Positions 8,278-17,012 are shown, counted from the first letter of the stretch. The stretch is DNA of 64,000 bases from Paenarthrobacter nicotinovorans (GCF_007670255.1 NZ_SZVS01000012.1:105365-169364); one strand, 5' to 3'. A program made the numbers and translations. The notes: generated by a model from the sequence alone, not told the origin.

Positions 8278-9603
8278 CTAACTGACCGTGGAAAGGTCGT
8301 TGTTCTTAGACTCCCGCGTCAGCAGGATGAAGACAATTGACACCAGCGACATACCGGCCAGGAAGATCACCACGGGGACGATGCTCTGGCCTGCATCCTT
8401 GTACAGGCCCGCAACGATGCCCGGGGTGAAGCCTGCGCCGATCAACGTCGCCAGCTGGTAGCCCACAGCCGCACCGGTGTAACGGTTGGTAGTGCCGAAC
8501 TGCTCGGAGACGAACGCCGCAAGTGGACCGTAGAGCGAGGAATGCAGGATGAGTGCAACGGTGAAGGCCAGGAAGATCAAGGCGATACTGCCTGAGCTGA
8601 GCATTCCAAACATGGGGAACAGGTACAGGATGAACAGGGCCAGGCCAGTGACCATGACCGGGCGGCGGCCGAAACGATCGGACAAGCGCCCGCCCAACAG
8701 GACAAAGAGGATGGAGATGGCCGAAGCACCGGCGAAGGCATAGAGCACGCCCTGCTGGGGAGCGCCTTTGGACACTGCATAGGTGACCGAGAACGTGGGA
8801 AGCACCACTTGGAGGCCAAATCCGGCGGCTCCGGCAAACATGATCATGACCAGTGCTTTGGGACGCTTCAGCACTTCCACAAGGGGGACCTTGCGCTTGG
8901 TTCCCAACGCGCTTTCCTTGGCCACAGCCTCGGCGAAGATCGGGCTTTCGGAAACCCGCAGCCTCACGAACATGCCAACGATCAGCAGGACAAAGGAAAG
9001 CAGGAACGGCACCCGCCACCCCCAGGCCAGGAAGGCGTCCTGCGGAAGGGCCGAGAAGATACCCATCACCACGGTGCCCAGGACAGCGCCCGTCGGCGCA
9101 CCCGCGTTCACAAAGGACGCCGCGAAGCCGCGCCGCTTCGGATCGGAGTGTTCCAGGGCCATCAGCGCAGCGCCGCCCCATTCACCGCCGACGGCGATGC
9201 CCTGGAAAACCCGCAGGATCACCAGAAGCACCGCTCCCCACGGACCGATCACGCTGGATCCCGGGATCAGGCCGATCAAGGTGGAGGCGATGCCCATCAT
9301 GGCCATGGAGACGATCAACATGCCCTTGCGGCCAATCCGGTCACCGAAATGGCCGAAGATAATGCCACCCAGTGGCCGTGCGACGTAGCCCGCGGCGAAC
9401 GTTGCATAAGCCGCTACTACCCCCACCCACTCGTCCGTTCCGGCGAAGAACACCTTGGGGAAGGCAACTGCTGCCGCCGTCGCGTACAACAGGAAGTCGT
9501 AGAACTCGATGGTGCTGCCCAGATAGCTGGACATGATGACCGTACGCGCTTCTTTACGCTTGGCGGCCGTGCTCGACGGTGCGAGTGCAGTGTGTCCTGA
9601 CAT
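8278..9603 (-). CDS. MHS-family MFS transporter for an organic acid
   Basis: A 441-residue transporter with about 12 membrane segments. Signature blocks are IEFYDFLLYATAAA in helix 1, GGIIFGHFGDRIGRKGMLI between helices 2 and 3, and GGEWGGAALMALEHS, all typical of the metabolite:H+ symporter (MHS) family that carries citrate, 2-oxoglutarate, shikimate, proline/betaine and aromatic acids. Within this operon it most likely imports the acid later activated by the adjacent CoA synthetase. The start ATG at 9603 follows a GAGGGAGG-like sequence on the minus strand less clearly than its neighbours do. Confidence 0.85.
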   Translation of the reverse strand: MSGHTALAPSSTAAKRKEARTVIMSSYLGSTIEFYDFLLYATAAAVAFPKVFFAGTDEWVGVVAAYATFAAGYVARPLGGIIFGHFGDRIGRKGMLIVSMAMMGIASTLIGLIPGSSVIGPWGAVLLVILRVFQGIAVGGEWGGAALMALEHSDPKRRGFAASFVNAGAPTGAVLGTVVMGIFSALPQDAFLAWGWRVPFLLSFVLLIVGMFVRLRVSESPIFAEAVAKESALGTKRKVPLVEVLKRPKALVMIMFAGAAGFGLQVVLPTFSVTYAVSKGAPQQGVLYAFAGASAISILFVLLGGRLSDRFGRRPVMVTGLALFILYLFPMFGMLSSGSIALIFLAFTVALILHSSLYGPLAAFVSEQFGTTNRYTGAAVGYQLATLIGAGFTPGIVAGLYKDAGQSIVPVVIFLAGMSLVSIVFILLTRESKNNDLSTVS

Positions 9604-9642
9604 GGCTGTTCCTTGGAAGAGGAGGGACTGTGTTGTGGAGGG

Positions 9643-9693
9643 TTACTTACAGAGGCTGGTTACTTACAGAAGCCGCTTACTTACAGATCCGGC
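9643..9693. repeat. Three tandem 17-bp repeats copied from the maoC 3' end
   Basis: Exact 17-bp periodicity: TTACTTACAGAGGCTGG (9643-9659), TTACTTACAGAAGCCGC (9660-9676) and TTACTTACAGATCCGGC (9677-9693). A fourth unit, TTACTTGTAGAAGCGGG (9694-9710), is the end of the MaoC gene including its stop codon. The array lies between the MaoC gene and the transporter gene of the same operon. Confidence 0.85.
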
Positions 9694-10149
9694 TTACTTG
9701 TAGAAGCGGGCCAGGAATTCGGCGACGACGGCGGGACGCTCCTGCCCTTCGATTTCGATGGTGGCGTTGACCTTGATCTGGGCACCGCCCTTGACCTCGG
9801 TAACCTCGGCGATGCTTCCCTGCATGCGGACCTTTGAACCCACCTTGACCGGGGAAGTGAAGCGGACTTTATCGAGCCCGTAATTGACCTTCGTGGTGAC
9901 GCCATCGACGTCGAACAATTCACCCCAGAACGGGATGATCAAGGACAGCGTGAGAAAACCGTGCGCGATCGGGGCGCCGAAGGGGCCGTCCTTGGCACGT
10001 TCGGGATCAACGTGGATCCACTGCTGATCGTCCGTGGCGTCGGCGAACAGGTTGATTTGCTGTTGGGTGATTTCCCGGTAGTCGGTGGTGCCCAGGTCCT
10101 TGCCGGACATGGTGAGCAGGGTGTCGAAATCGACGACGAGATTGGGCAT
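9694..10149 (-). CDS. MaoC-family (R)-specific enoyl-CoA hydratase
   Basis: A 151-residue single hot-dog domain. The hydratase-2 motif is visible as ATDDQQWIHVDPERAKDGPFGAPIAHG, with the catalytic Asp and His in the DDQQWIH stretch and the following GAPIAHGFLTLSL. It would add water to a 2-enoyl-CoA, giving the (3R)-hydroxyacyl-CoA that the operon's SDR could oxidise. It sits between the acyl-CoA dehydrogenase (36 bp upstream) and the MHS transporter. The sequence around its stop codon has been repeated three times downstream. Confidence 0.87.
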   Translation of the reverse strand: MPNLVVDFDTLLTMSGKDLGTTDYREITQQQINLFADATDDQQWIHVDPERAKDGPFGAPIAHGFLTLSLIIPFWGELFDVDGVTTKVNYGLDKVRFTSPVKVGSKVRMQGSIAEVTEVKGGAQIKVNATIEIEGQERPAVVAEFLARFYK

Positions 10150-10185
10150 CTTTGCCTCCTGGTTGTTGTGTTGTATGAGCGTGGT

Positions 10186-11415
10186 TCAGTGGGTGAAAGC
10201 ACTTTCGCCCGTGAGGGCGCGTCCGACGATCAGCGCATTGATTTCGTGGGTGCCTTCGTACGAATAGACGGCTTCGGCGTCGGCATGGAAACGCGCGACG
10301 TCGGCAGCGAGCGTGATGCCGTTGCCGCCCACGACTTCGCGGGCCAAGGCGACGGTTTCGCGCATCATGAGACTTGTCTGCATTTTTGCCAGCGCGGAAT
10401 CCTGGTCCCGGTAGCTGCCCTGGGATTGTTGCTCGTTCAGCCTGACCACCAGGGACAGGGAGGCGGTGAGATTACCGAGCATCCGGGCCAGTTTCTCCTG
10501 CACCAGTTGAAAGGAAGCGAGCGTTCGGCCAAATTGTTGGCGTTCCTTCACGTAGGCCAAAGCCGCTTCGAAAGCCCCGGCCTGGATGCCCGTGGCGATC
10601 CAGGCGACATCCGAGCGCATGGCGCGCAGCATGGCTGCAACGTCCTTGAATGAGTCCACGTTGTGCAGGCGCATCGACTCGGGAACCCGGACACCGGCCA
10701 AAGTGATGTGGGCGTTCTGCATCATCCGCAGCGAGGCCTTGCCGTGGATCTTCTCCACAATGACTCCAGGCGCGTTGCGGTCCACAAGGAAGCCTTTGAC
10801 TTGGCCATCGGCGACGTCCCGGGCGAAAACACACAGCACATCCGCCGTGGAGGCGCCGCCAATCCACCGTTTCGCTCCCTCCAGGATCCACGTTCCGCTG
10901 CCGGGGCCAGTGCCGCCGTCGGGATTCCCCTCAAACCTTGCGGTCGTGGCCAATCCGCCGGCGATGTCGGAGCCGTGCTCAGGTTCGGTCAGCGAGAACA
11001 CGCCCTTGAGCGAAAAGTCGATTACGCCGGGCATCCATTCGCGCTGCTGTTCCTCCGAGGCGCCCACCCGGATTGCCGTCCGGAACAGGCCTGCCTGTGC
11101 GGTGTACCACGTGGCAAGGGAAGCATCGGTGCGGGCGAGCTCGAAGATCCGGAAACCGTGATAAATCCCGCGGGCGGGAGCGTCAAACGGTTCCATCAGG
11201 TTTAGGTCGATCAACGGCCCCGCCAGTTGCTCCGGGAATTCCCCGCGTTCCCAGTAATCGGCCAGGAGCGGCTTGGCTTCGGTGTCCAGGAAATCCCGCA
11301 GCCTGGCCAGCACAGCGCGCTCGTCAGGGCCCAGGAGCGCTTCGGCGTCGTACCAATCCGGCACCGGGTAAAGCCGGGCACCCACGCCGGCTTCCGTCGT
11401 CGTGCTTGTGGTCAT
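10186..11415 (-). CDS. Acyl-CoA dehydrogenase (glutaryl-CoA dehydrogenase-like)
   Basis: About 409 residues from the ATG at 11415, one base after the stop of the amidohydrolase gene. Flavin and substrate blocks are SLTEPEHGSDIAGG in the middle, GAKRWIGGASTADV, and the C-terminal SYEGTHEINALIVGRALTG with the probable catalytic glutamate. The YEGTHEINALI..GRA pattern is close to the glutaryl-CoA dehydrogenase branch, which also decarboxylates, but the residues needed to claim decarboxylation cannot be checked here. A longer frame to 11481 has no start signal. Role: alpha,beta-dehydrogenation of the operon's acyl-CoA. Confidence 0.87.
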   Translation of the reverse strand: MTTSTTTEAGVGARLYPVPDWYDAEALLGPDERAVLARLRDFLDTEAKPLLADYWERGEFPEQLAGPLIDLNLMEPFDAPARGIYHGFRIFELARTDASLATWYTAQAGLFRTAIRVGASEEQQREWMPGVIDFSLKGVFSLTEPEHGSDIAGGLATTARFEGNPDGGTGPGSGTWILEGAKRWIGGASTADVLCVFARDVADGQVKGFLVDRNAPGVIVEKIHGKASLRMMQNAHITLAGVRVPESMRLHNVDSFKDVAAMLRAMRSDVAWIATGIQAGAFEAALAYVKERQQFGRTLASFQLVQEKLARMLGNLTASLSLVVRLNEQQSQGSYRDQDSALAKMQTSLMMRETVALAREVVGGNGITLAADVARFHADAEAVYSYEGTHEINALIVGRALTGESAFTH

Positions 11416-11416
11416 C

Positions 11417-12307
11417 TCAGCCACCCAAACCCAGCAGGCGGACGGCGTTGTCCTTGAGGATCTTCGGCCGGACCTCGTCATTCAACTGCAGGTCCGCGAA
11501 CGCCCCCAACCATTTCTGCGGCGTGATCAGGGGAAAGTCCGTGCCGAACAGAACCTTGTCCTGCAGCACGTTGTTGGACAGGCGGACCAGCGACTCCGGG
11601 AAGTACTTGGGCGACCAACCGGAGAGGTCGATGAAGACGTTGGATTTGTGGGTTGCGATCGAGTTCGCCTCGTCCTGCCACGGCACCGAGGGGTGGGCCA
11701 TGATGATCTGCAGGCCGGGAAAGTCAGCGGCGACAGCATCCAGCAACAGCGGATTGGAGTAGGCGAGCTTGATGCCGTAGCCGCCCGGGAGCCCTGCACC
11801 CATACCGTTTTGGCCGGTGTGGAAAACGCACGGCAAACCGAGCTCCTGGAGCGTCTCCCACAGCGGGTAGAACTGCTCGTTGGAAGGATCAAACCCTTGC
11901 AGTGAGGGGTGGAACTTGAACCCCCGGGCGCCGAGTTCAACCGCCTGCTGCTTCGCGCCGGCGATCGCGTCCTCCCCTGTTCGCGGGTCGACGCTGCCGA
12001 AGGGAATCAGGACATCGTTGTTCCTCGCCGCACCCTGGATCAGTTCCGGGATGCTGTTCGGTTCGTGCTTCAGCTGGGTGCGCGCGTCAACGGTGAAGAC
12101 GACGGCGGCCATGTTCAGTTCGCGGTAGACCTCGGCGATCCTGTCCAGCGACGGTGTCCTGTCCTCGGACTTGAAGTACTTGGCAGAGGCCTCCGTCAGC
12201 GCTTCCGGAAGCGAGCCGTGGCCGCAGCTGTCCACTTCAAGATGGACGTGCATGTCGATCGCGTCCAGCTTTGCGACATCGAGACCGGGTTCATAGCGGG
12301 TAGTCAT
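11417..12307 (-). CDS. Amidohydrolase-2 (ACMSD-like) family protein
   Basis: A 296-residue metal-dependent hydrolase or decarboxylase. Metal-ligand blocks are IDMHVHLE at the N-terminus, GFKFHPSLQGF, IIMAHPSVPW and VLFGTDFPLITP near the end, as in the amidohydrolase-2 (ACMSD/gamma-resorcylate decarboxylase) group. Members remove CO2 from, or hydrolyse, ring or unsaturated acids. It starts 2 bp after the SDR stop and ends 1 bp before the acyl-CoA dehydrogenase start, so it belongs firmly to the operon. Its presence next to CoA-linked enzymes hints at a ring or branched acid as substrate; the reaction is unknown. Confidence 0.8.
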   Translation of the reverse strand: MTTRYEPGLDVAKLDAIDMHVHLEVDSCGHGSLPEALTEASAKYFKSEDRTPSLDRIAEVYRELNMAAVVFTVDARTQLKHEPNSIPELIQGAARNNDVLIPFGSVDPRTGEDAIAGAKQQAVELGARGFKFHPSLQGFDPSNEQFYPLWETLQELGLPCVFHTGQNGMGAGLPGGYGIKLAYSNPLLLDAVAADFPGLQIIMAHPSVPWQDEANSIATHKSNVFIDLSGWSPKYFPESLVRLSNNVLQDKVLFGTDFPLITPQKWLGAFADLQLNDEVRPKILKDNAVRLLGLGG

Positions 12308-12309
12308 GG

Positions 12310-13248
12310 TCAGCGGGCCTGTGCCGGTTCGGGCTGGAGTTCCTCGGGCAGCGGCAGGAATTCCTCGCCGTAGCTCTGCAGAGTTTCCTTGCTGAACAGT
12401 TCACCAGCGCTCTCCTGCAGGGCCTCGTAGCTCCAGCCGCCCTCGCGGTATTCGGTGGTTGCCGGCGTCGGATGCGTCCACACCTGAAGCCGGTCACCTC
12501 CGGCGCCGATCGCCTGGCCGGTGATATCGGACGCTGAGTCAGAGGCGAGGAACGCAATCAGCCCGGCGACGTCGTCGGCCGTTCCAAAACCGAGGTCGTG
12601 ACGGAAGAAGCGCGGCATGGCATCGCCTCGTTCGTCGGCCTCAACGGCCTTCTGGAAGTACGGGACGGTTTTGGTCATGGCGGTGGCGGCCACGGGGATG
12701 ACGGAGTTGACCGTGACGCCGGCGCGCTTCATTTCCAGTGCCCAGGTGCGGACCATGCCGACGATTCCGGCTTTTGCCGCGGCGTAATTGCTCTGTCCGA
12801 AGTTCCCGCGTTGGCCGGTCGGCGAGCCGATGGTGATGATCCGACCCGGGATGTTGTTTTCCTTGAAGTAGGAGAAGGCCTCACGGACGCAGGTGAACGT
12901 GCCCTTCAAATGGACGTTGATGACCAGGTCGAAGTCCTCGTCGGTCATCTTCAGCAGGCTCTTGTCGCGGAGGATGCCCGCGTTTGTCACCAGGATGTCC
13001 AAGCGGCCGAGCGTCTCAACAGCGCCTGCTACCAGCGCCTTCGCAGCGTCCGTTGAACCTACGGGGACCACCACCGCGGTGGCTTTGCCGCCCTCGGCCT
13101 CGATCTGGGCGACCGCTTCCGCCGCGGTCTCTGCGTTCACGTCGTTGATAACGACGGCGGCACCCTGGCGGGCGAGCTCCCTCGCGTAGGCGAGTCCAAG
13201 GCCCTGACCACTTCCAGTGACGATTGCAACCTTGCCGTTCAAGCTCAT
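12310..13248 (-). CDS. Short-chain dehydrogenase, 3-hydroxyacyl-CoA type
   Basis: About 312 residues from the ATG at 13248, which has AAGGAG 6 bp upstream; a longer frame to 13329 would run into the operator. The Rossmann motif is TGSGQGLGLAYA, followed by VTNAGIL and the active-site YAAAKAG. A C-terminal extension of about 60 residues (ending EELQPEPAQAR) resembles that of (3R)-hydroxyacyl-CoA dehydrogenases of the multifunctional-enzyme-2 type. It is the first gene of the six-gene operon and probably oxidises the product of the MaoC hydratase. Confidence 0.85.
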   Translation of the reverse strand: MSLNGKVAIVTGSGQGLGLAYARELARQGAAVVINDVNAETAAEAVAQIEAEGGKATAVVVPVGSTDAAKALVAGAVETLGRLDILVTNAGILRDKSLLKMTDEDFDLVINVHLKGTFTCVREAFSYFKENNIPGRIITIGSPTGQRGNFGQSNYAAAKAGIVGMVRTWALEMKRAGVTVNSVIPVAATAMTKTVPYFQKAVEADERGDAMPRFFRHDLGFGTADDVAGLIAFLASDSASDITGQAIGAGGDRLQVWTHPTPATTEYREGGWSYEALQESAGELFSKETLQSYGEEFLPLPEELQPEPAQAR

Positions 13249-13325
13249 GGCGTGCTCCTTCGCATGCAGTAACCGGCCGAAGCCGGTGGGGCCGATCCCA
13301 CTGCGGCGTGAGATCCTTGTCATGA

Positions 13326-13348
13326 TCAATGAGAATACGGATCATTGA
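13326..13348. promoter_or_regulatory. Probable MarR operator between divergent genes
   Basis: TCAATGA (13326-13332) and TCATTGA (13342-13348) form a perfect 7-bp inverted repeat with 9-bp spacing in the 139-bp gap between the SDR and MarR genes. A minus-strand TTGACT at 13351-13356 could be the -35 box of the catabolic operon. The size and spacing suit a MarR-type dimer. Confidence 0.6.
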
Positions 13349-13387
13349 GAAAGTCAACGATTGTTTTTCATTACTATTGGAGTTGTC

Positions 13388-13846
13388 ATGGGCCTGCAAA
13401 GCACCGAAGTGGAAACCCCGCGCCTGGCCGAGGCCAAAATCGGCAGCGATGTGGGGCTGCTGCTCGCCAAGCTGCACGCCACCGGGTCCCTCCTGAATAA
13501 CAAGGCACTGGCGGACTACGGGCTCCGCGAGAGGTCCTTCTCGGTCCTGACGCTGGCCTGCAGTGGACTGGAGCCGACCCAGCGGGAGCTTGCCGATTTC
13601 CTCAGCCTCGACCCCAGCCAGGTGGTCAGCCTGGTGGATGATCTTGAGCACCGCGGCCTGGTTAAAAGGGCGCAGGGCAAGCAGGACCGGCGCGCGAAGA
13701 TCATCGTCTCCACCTCCGAGGGCCGGCGGATCCATAACAAGGCGCGGGCTGCGCTTGAGGTGTGCGAGCAAACACAGCTCGCTGCGCTGAACGAGGAAGA
13801 GAACGCTCAACTGAGGGCGCTGTTGAAGAAGGCGCTGTGGGGGTAG
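13388..13846 (+). CDS. MarR-family transcriptional regulator
   Basis: About 152 residues from the ATG at 13388. The winged-helix core is seen in PTQRELADFLSLDPSQVVSLVDDLEHRGLVKR followed by KQDRRAKIIVSTSEGRR (wing), typical of MarR. It is transcribed away from the six-gene catabolic operon and shares a 139-bp intergenic region with an inverted repeat. The usual arrangement is a repressor released by the pathway substrate or its CoA ester. No catabolic gene lies on its other side. Confidence 0.88.
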   Translation: MGLQSTEVETPRLAEAKIGSDVGLLLAKLHATGSLLNNKALADYGLRERSFSVLTLACSGLEPTQRELADFLSLDPSQVVSLVDDLEHRGLVKRAQGKQDRRAKIIVSTSEGRRIHNKARAALEVCEQTQLAALNEEENAQLRALLKKALWG

Positions 13847-13868
13847 GTTGGAATGGTGCTGTGCGATT

Positions 13869-13894
13869 TTAATGCTCATAATTAAGCGCATTAA
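13869..13894. promoter_or_regulatory. Inverted repeat upstream of the hipB-like gene
   Basis: TTAATGC (13869-13875) and GCATTAA (13888-13894) form a perfect 7-bp inverted repeat with a 12-bp spacer, 46 bp before the XRE-family start. The region is AT-rich compared with its surroundings. It is a candidate autoregulatory site for the HipB-like protein. Confidence 0.5.
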
Positions 13895-13940
13895 GTTCTT
13901 TAGTGGTCGCCTTCTTGACCATTAGGAGATATCTTGGCCC

Positions 13941-14243
13941 ATGACCACCAAGCGCACCTCAAACAGGACGCGACGCACGGCAGGCACGATCGGCGGGCAG
14001 CTGTTGACGTGGCGCAAATTGCTCGGCCTCACGGCTGAGCAGGTGGCGGACCGGGCAGGCATTAGCCGAAACACCCTCCGCAAAATCGAGCACGGAGACT
14101 TGGGCGTGGGCCTTGAGGCTTTCCTGGATGTCGCCCGCGTGCTGGGCCTCAGCGAGCAGTTGAATACCGCATTCGATCCGTATGAAACAGACTTTGGCCG
14201 AGCCCGGGCTGATCAGGAACTCCCGGAGCGGGTGCGTCGGTGA
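13941..14243 (+). CDS. XRE-family DNA-binding protein, HipB-like antitoxin
   Basis: A 100-residue protein with a helix-turn-helix in the middle: LLGLTAEQVADRAGISRNTLRKIEHGD. TAGGAG precedes the ATG. The stop overlaps the GTG start of the hipA-like frame by 4 bp, the standard hipBA arrangement. HipB proteins bind their own promoter and neutralise HipA kinase. Because the adjacent hipA frame is broken, this protein may now act only as a regulator or be drifting. It appears intact. Confidence 0.8.
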   Translation: MTTKRTSNRTRRTAGTIGGQLLTWRKLLGLTAEQVADRAGISRNTLRKIEHGDLGVGLEAFLDVARVLGLSEQLNTAFDPYETDFGRARADQELPERVRR

Positions 14244-15215
14244 CAGAACCCGTCAACGTCGACATCCAAACACCTCAAGGCAGTGTGCATGTTGGCCATG
14301 CCTTTATAGCCGCGCGACGGGGCGTCACAACCACCAGCTTCAATTACGACGCGGACTTCCTCGGCCGACCGGATTCCTACGCCATTGATCCAGCCCTCCC
14401 AATTAAACGGGGCAGCCACTCAGTCAGGGGACTTCCGGGGGCATTCGCGGATGCATCCCCTGACCTTTGGGGCCGACACATAGTGACCAAAAGACTCCAG
14501 GCCGAATCGCGTCAGCTTGGCAAGAGCCCGCGCACCTTAACTGACAGGGACTTTCTGCTGGGTGTGTCGGACCTGACGCGGCAAGGCGCCCTGCAATTTC
14601 GGATTGGGGACGAACCACATCTGAGTGAGGGAACGGACGTGCCCAAACTCGTTCAACTGCCGGAACTCCGGCAAGCCGCTGATGACGTCGAGGTGGATCC
14701 CGACAATCTTGGCCGATCGCAACGGCGGGCAACGGATCGGTTATGTCTCCGCCATGACCATGCTTTCGGAGCAGGACGGCGGCCACGGCGATTATCTGGA
14801 TCTTTTGGATGTCATCGATGAGAATTCGGAGAATCCCGATGCTGACCGCGAACAGCTGTTTCGAAGGATCGCGTTCAACGTCGTCGTGAACAACACTGAT
14901 GACCATCTGCGCAATCACGGTTTTCTCCGGGGCCGCAACGGGTGGCGCCTCGCCCCGGCCTTCGATGTCAATCCAAATCCGGACGTCAATGGCGAACGCG
15001 CCACATCCATCGATGGCGCCACCAAGCGTGACGAAGCCATGCGGGCACCGCTAGGCGTCTCTGAATACTTTGTCGACGTGGATAAGCGGGATGAGATCTT
15101 GGACGCCATCCACCGTTCCGTGGCCAAATGGCAGGACGCCGCAGATGCCTGCCGCATCCCTACGGTCGAGATCGACTTGTTCACGCCACTGTTCGGCAGG
15201 CTTCCAAGGACCTGA
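14240..15215 (+). pseudogene. hipA-like kinase gene with an internal deletion and frame change
   Basis: The first part (GTG at 14240, frame read to about 14710) has the HipA N-terminal domain: RGLPGAFADASPDLWGRHI and LLGVSDLTRQGALQFR. The second part continues in another frame from about 14712 to the stop at 15215 and has GGQRIGYVSAMTML, the catalytic-loop-like NNTDDHLRNHGFL and PAFDVNP. Intact relatives carry a further block of roughly 80-100 residues between PDNL and the RIGY stretch, with the glycine-rich SLGG..PKA loop and the ATP-contacting region. That block is missing here and the frames no longer match. Any product would lack the kinase core. The first frame, if translated alone, ends at 14821. 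Confidence 0.8.
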
Positions 15216-15317
15216 CCGAACTCCCGCGCCGTTCATGGACAGTTGCACAGCCACTCCCGAAGTCGGGATGCGATTGTCCATTTCGGCGCTCGTCGGGTTG
15301 TGTCAGGATCAGGGATC

Positions 15318-15548
15318 ATGAGCTTCCCTCTCTTCCACGATCCCTTGCAAGGCACCGTCACTGTTGACGTCCAGCCCGTGCGTGATCCCCAGATCCACCG
15401 CCCCTCCCGCGCCGCCACGCAGGCGCCACGGTCGTCAACCCACGGGACAAGGACGCCCCGCAGCGCACGTCAGCGGGAAGTAGCAAAGGTTGCCGATGAC
15501 CTCCGCGCGCTGATGGCGAGGACTACCCTCAACGGAACGCCGCGTTAA
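15318..15548 (+). CDS. Small hypothetical protein
   Basis: A 76-residue frame starting MSFPLFHDPLQG, preceded by AGGGAT. It is basic and Arg/Thr/Pro-rich in the middle and ends in a possible helix, EVAKVADDLRALMARTTL. The upstream in-frame ATG at 15243 gives a low-complexity tail and no better start site. I do not recognise a family. It lies 30 bp before the DUF72 gene and could share its transcript. Confidence 0.4.
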   Translation: MSFPLFHDPLQGTVTVDVQPVRDPQIHRPSRAATQAPRSSTHGTRTPRSARQREVAKVADDLRALMARTTLNGTPR

Positions 15549-15578
15549 GAAGCTGCCCAGAAGGGGTACATCCTCACC

Positions 15579-16310
15579 ATGGGCATCCACATCGGCACAT
15601 CGGGCTGGAGTTACGACCACTGGGAGAACGTGCTCTATCCGCCGGGCCTTCCCGCTGCCAAGCGCCTGTCCCACTACACAGCACGATTTAACACAGTCGA
15701 GCTGAATGCCAGTTTCTACCGCTGGCCCCGCGACACCACCTTCGCAGGTTGGCGGGAAAGGCTGCCGGCGGGATTCGCCATGTCCGTCAAAGCGCCGCGC
15801 GGACTGACGCACGCCAAGAAGCTGTACAGCCCCGAGGTATGGGTGGAACGCATCGAGCGATGCTGGCACGAACTCGGTGACAAAAGGGCCGTCCTGCTGG
15901 CGCAGTTGCCGCCTGATTTTGCCCGCGATGATGCCCGGCTCGACTACTTCCTGGCCGCCCTTCCCCATTGGATCCGCGTCGCCGTCGAGTTCCGCCACGA
16001 CAGCTGGGACCACCCCGATGTGTACGCGCTCCTGGAACGCCACCAGGCCGCCTACTGCATCATGAGCGGCGCCAACCTGCCATGCATCCTCCGCGCCACC
16101 GCCCCGTTCGTCTACATCCGCATGCACGGCCCGGACCACCAGCACCTCTACGGGGGCTCCTACTCAGAGGACGATTTGAGGTGGTGGGCGGACAGGATCC
16201 GCGAGTGGAGCGGCTCCGGCAAGGATGTTTACGTCTACTTCAACAACGACGGCGGTGGTAACGCCGTGCGAAACGCTGACACTCTGCGGTGGCTGCTTGG
16301 GGTCAACTGA
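15579..16310 (+). CDS. DUF72 (YecE-like) family protein
   Basis: A 243-residue TIM-barrel-type protein. Family hallmarks are IGTSGWSYDHWENVLYPPG at the N-terminus, NTVELNASFYRWP, VAVEFRHDSW in the middle, and VYVYFNNDGGGNAVRNADTL at the C-terminus. DUF72 proteins are widespread and their biochemical role is unknown. The length is normal for the family. An AGAAGGGG stretch precedes the start. Confidence 0.9.
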   Translation: MGIHIGTSGWSYDHWENVLYPPGLPAAKRLSHYTARFNTVELNASFYRWPRDTTFAGWRERLPAGFAMSVKAPRGLTHAKKLYSPEVWVERIERCWHELGDKRAVLLAQLPPDFARDDARLDYFLAALPHWIRVAVEFRHDSWDHPDVYALLERHQAAYCIMSGANLPCILRATAPFVYIRMHGPDHQHLYGGSYSEDDLRWWADRIREWSGSGKDVYVYFNNDGGGNAVRNADTLRWLLGVN

Positions 16311-16402
16311 CGCAACCACTAGTTTGCACCAAGGGGCATTCAGGCCTGACAATGGCCCTGCAATTATTCCACTCATTTGTTTTATTCGTCGAGGAGTAAG
16401 TC

Positions 16403-16864
16403 ATGAGAAGGTTGAAGAAGGCCATAGCCACTGTGGCAGGGATTTCCGCAGTGCTCGCGGCGGGGTTATTGAGCGCCGGGCCGGCCCAAGCCTCCGGGGT
16501 CACGCATCAAGGATGCACCGCATACGTCTACCGATACGGAGGATATTCCAGTTGTGTGGGCCTGATCCAGAGATCCCTCAACGGAATCGCGTCAGTCCGA
16601 GGCGGCGCCTACGGCGGTTACCAGCTCGCCGTGGACAATTCCTTCGGCTACAACACTGACACCAACGTCACCCGCTTTCAAAGGTATACAGGCATCACCG
16701 CCGATGGCATCGTCGGCAACAATACGTGGTACCAGCTATGCCGCTATGCGGGCTCCTACTCCATGTACGGGCGCGATGCCTGGTATGCGGCTTACGGCGC
16801 CGGGTGCATCGTAGAGGTACCTGTAGGCACCGGAGGGGGTTACTACAACATCTCCCGCTACTAA
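16403..16864 (+). CDS. Secreted peptidoglycan-binding domain protein
   Basis: A 153-residue protein with a Sec signal peptide (MRRLKKAIATVAGIS, then AGPAQASG) and a GAGGAG ribosome-binding site. The mature part holds one PG_binding_1-type repeat, FGYNTDTNVTRFQRYTGITADGIVGNNTWYQL, and is rich in Tyr and Gly. Four cysteines could form two disulfides after export. No catalytic domain is present, so it may be a wall-binding protein or an inhibitor-like accessory. The genes on either side give no clue. Confidence 0.8.
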   Translation: MRRLKKAIATVAGISAVLAAGLLSAGPAQASGVTHQGCTAYVYRYGGYSSCVGLIQRSLNGIASVRGGAYGGYQLAVDNSFGYNTDTNVTRFQRYTGITADGIVGNNTWYQLCRYAGSYSMYGRDAWYAAYGAGCIVEVPVGTGGGYYNISRY

Positions 16865-17012
16865 CCCTCTCCCGCCCGGAGCTTCGCCACCAGGAACACC
16901 CCTGGCATCCATTGCTTGCGCCGGAGGCTTTGGAGCAACCCAATCCGGGCACCCAAGCCTCCGGCATTATTGGAGCACAATATTGCCCGGCGGCAGTTGA
17001 CCCCCGTGGCAG

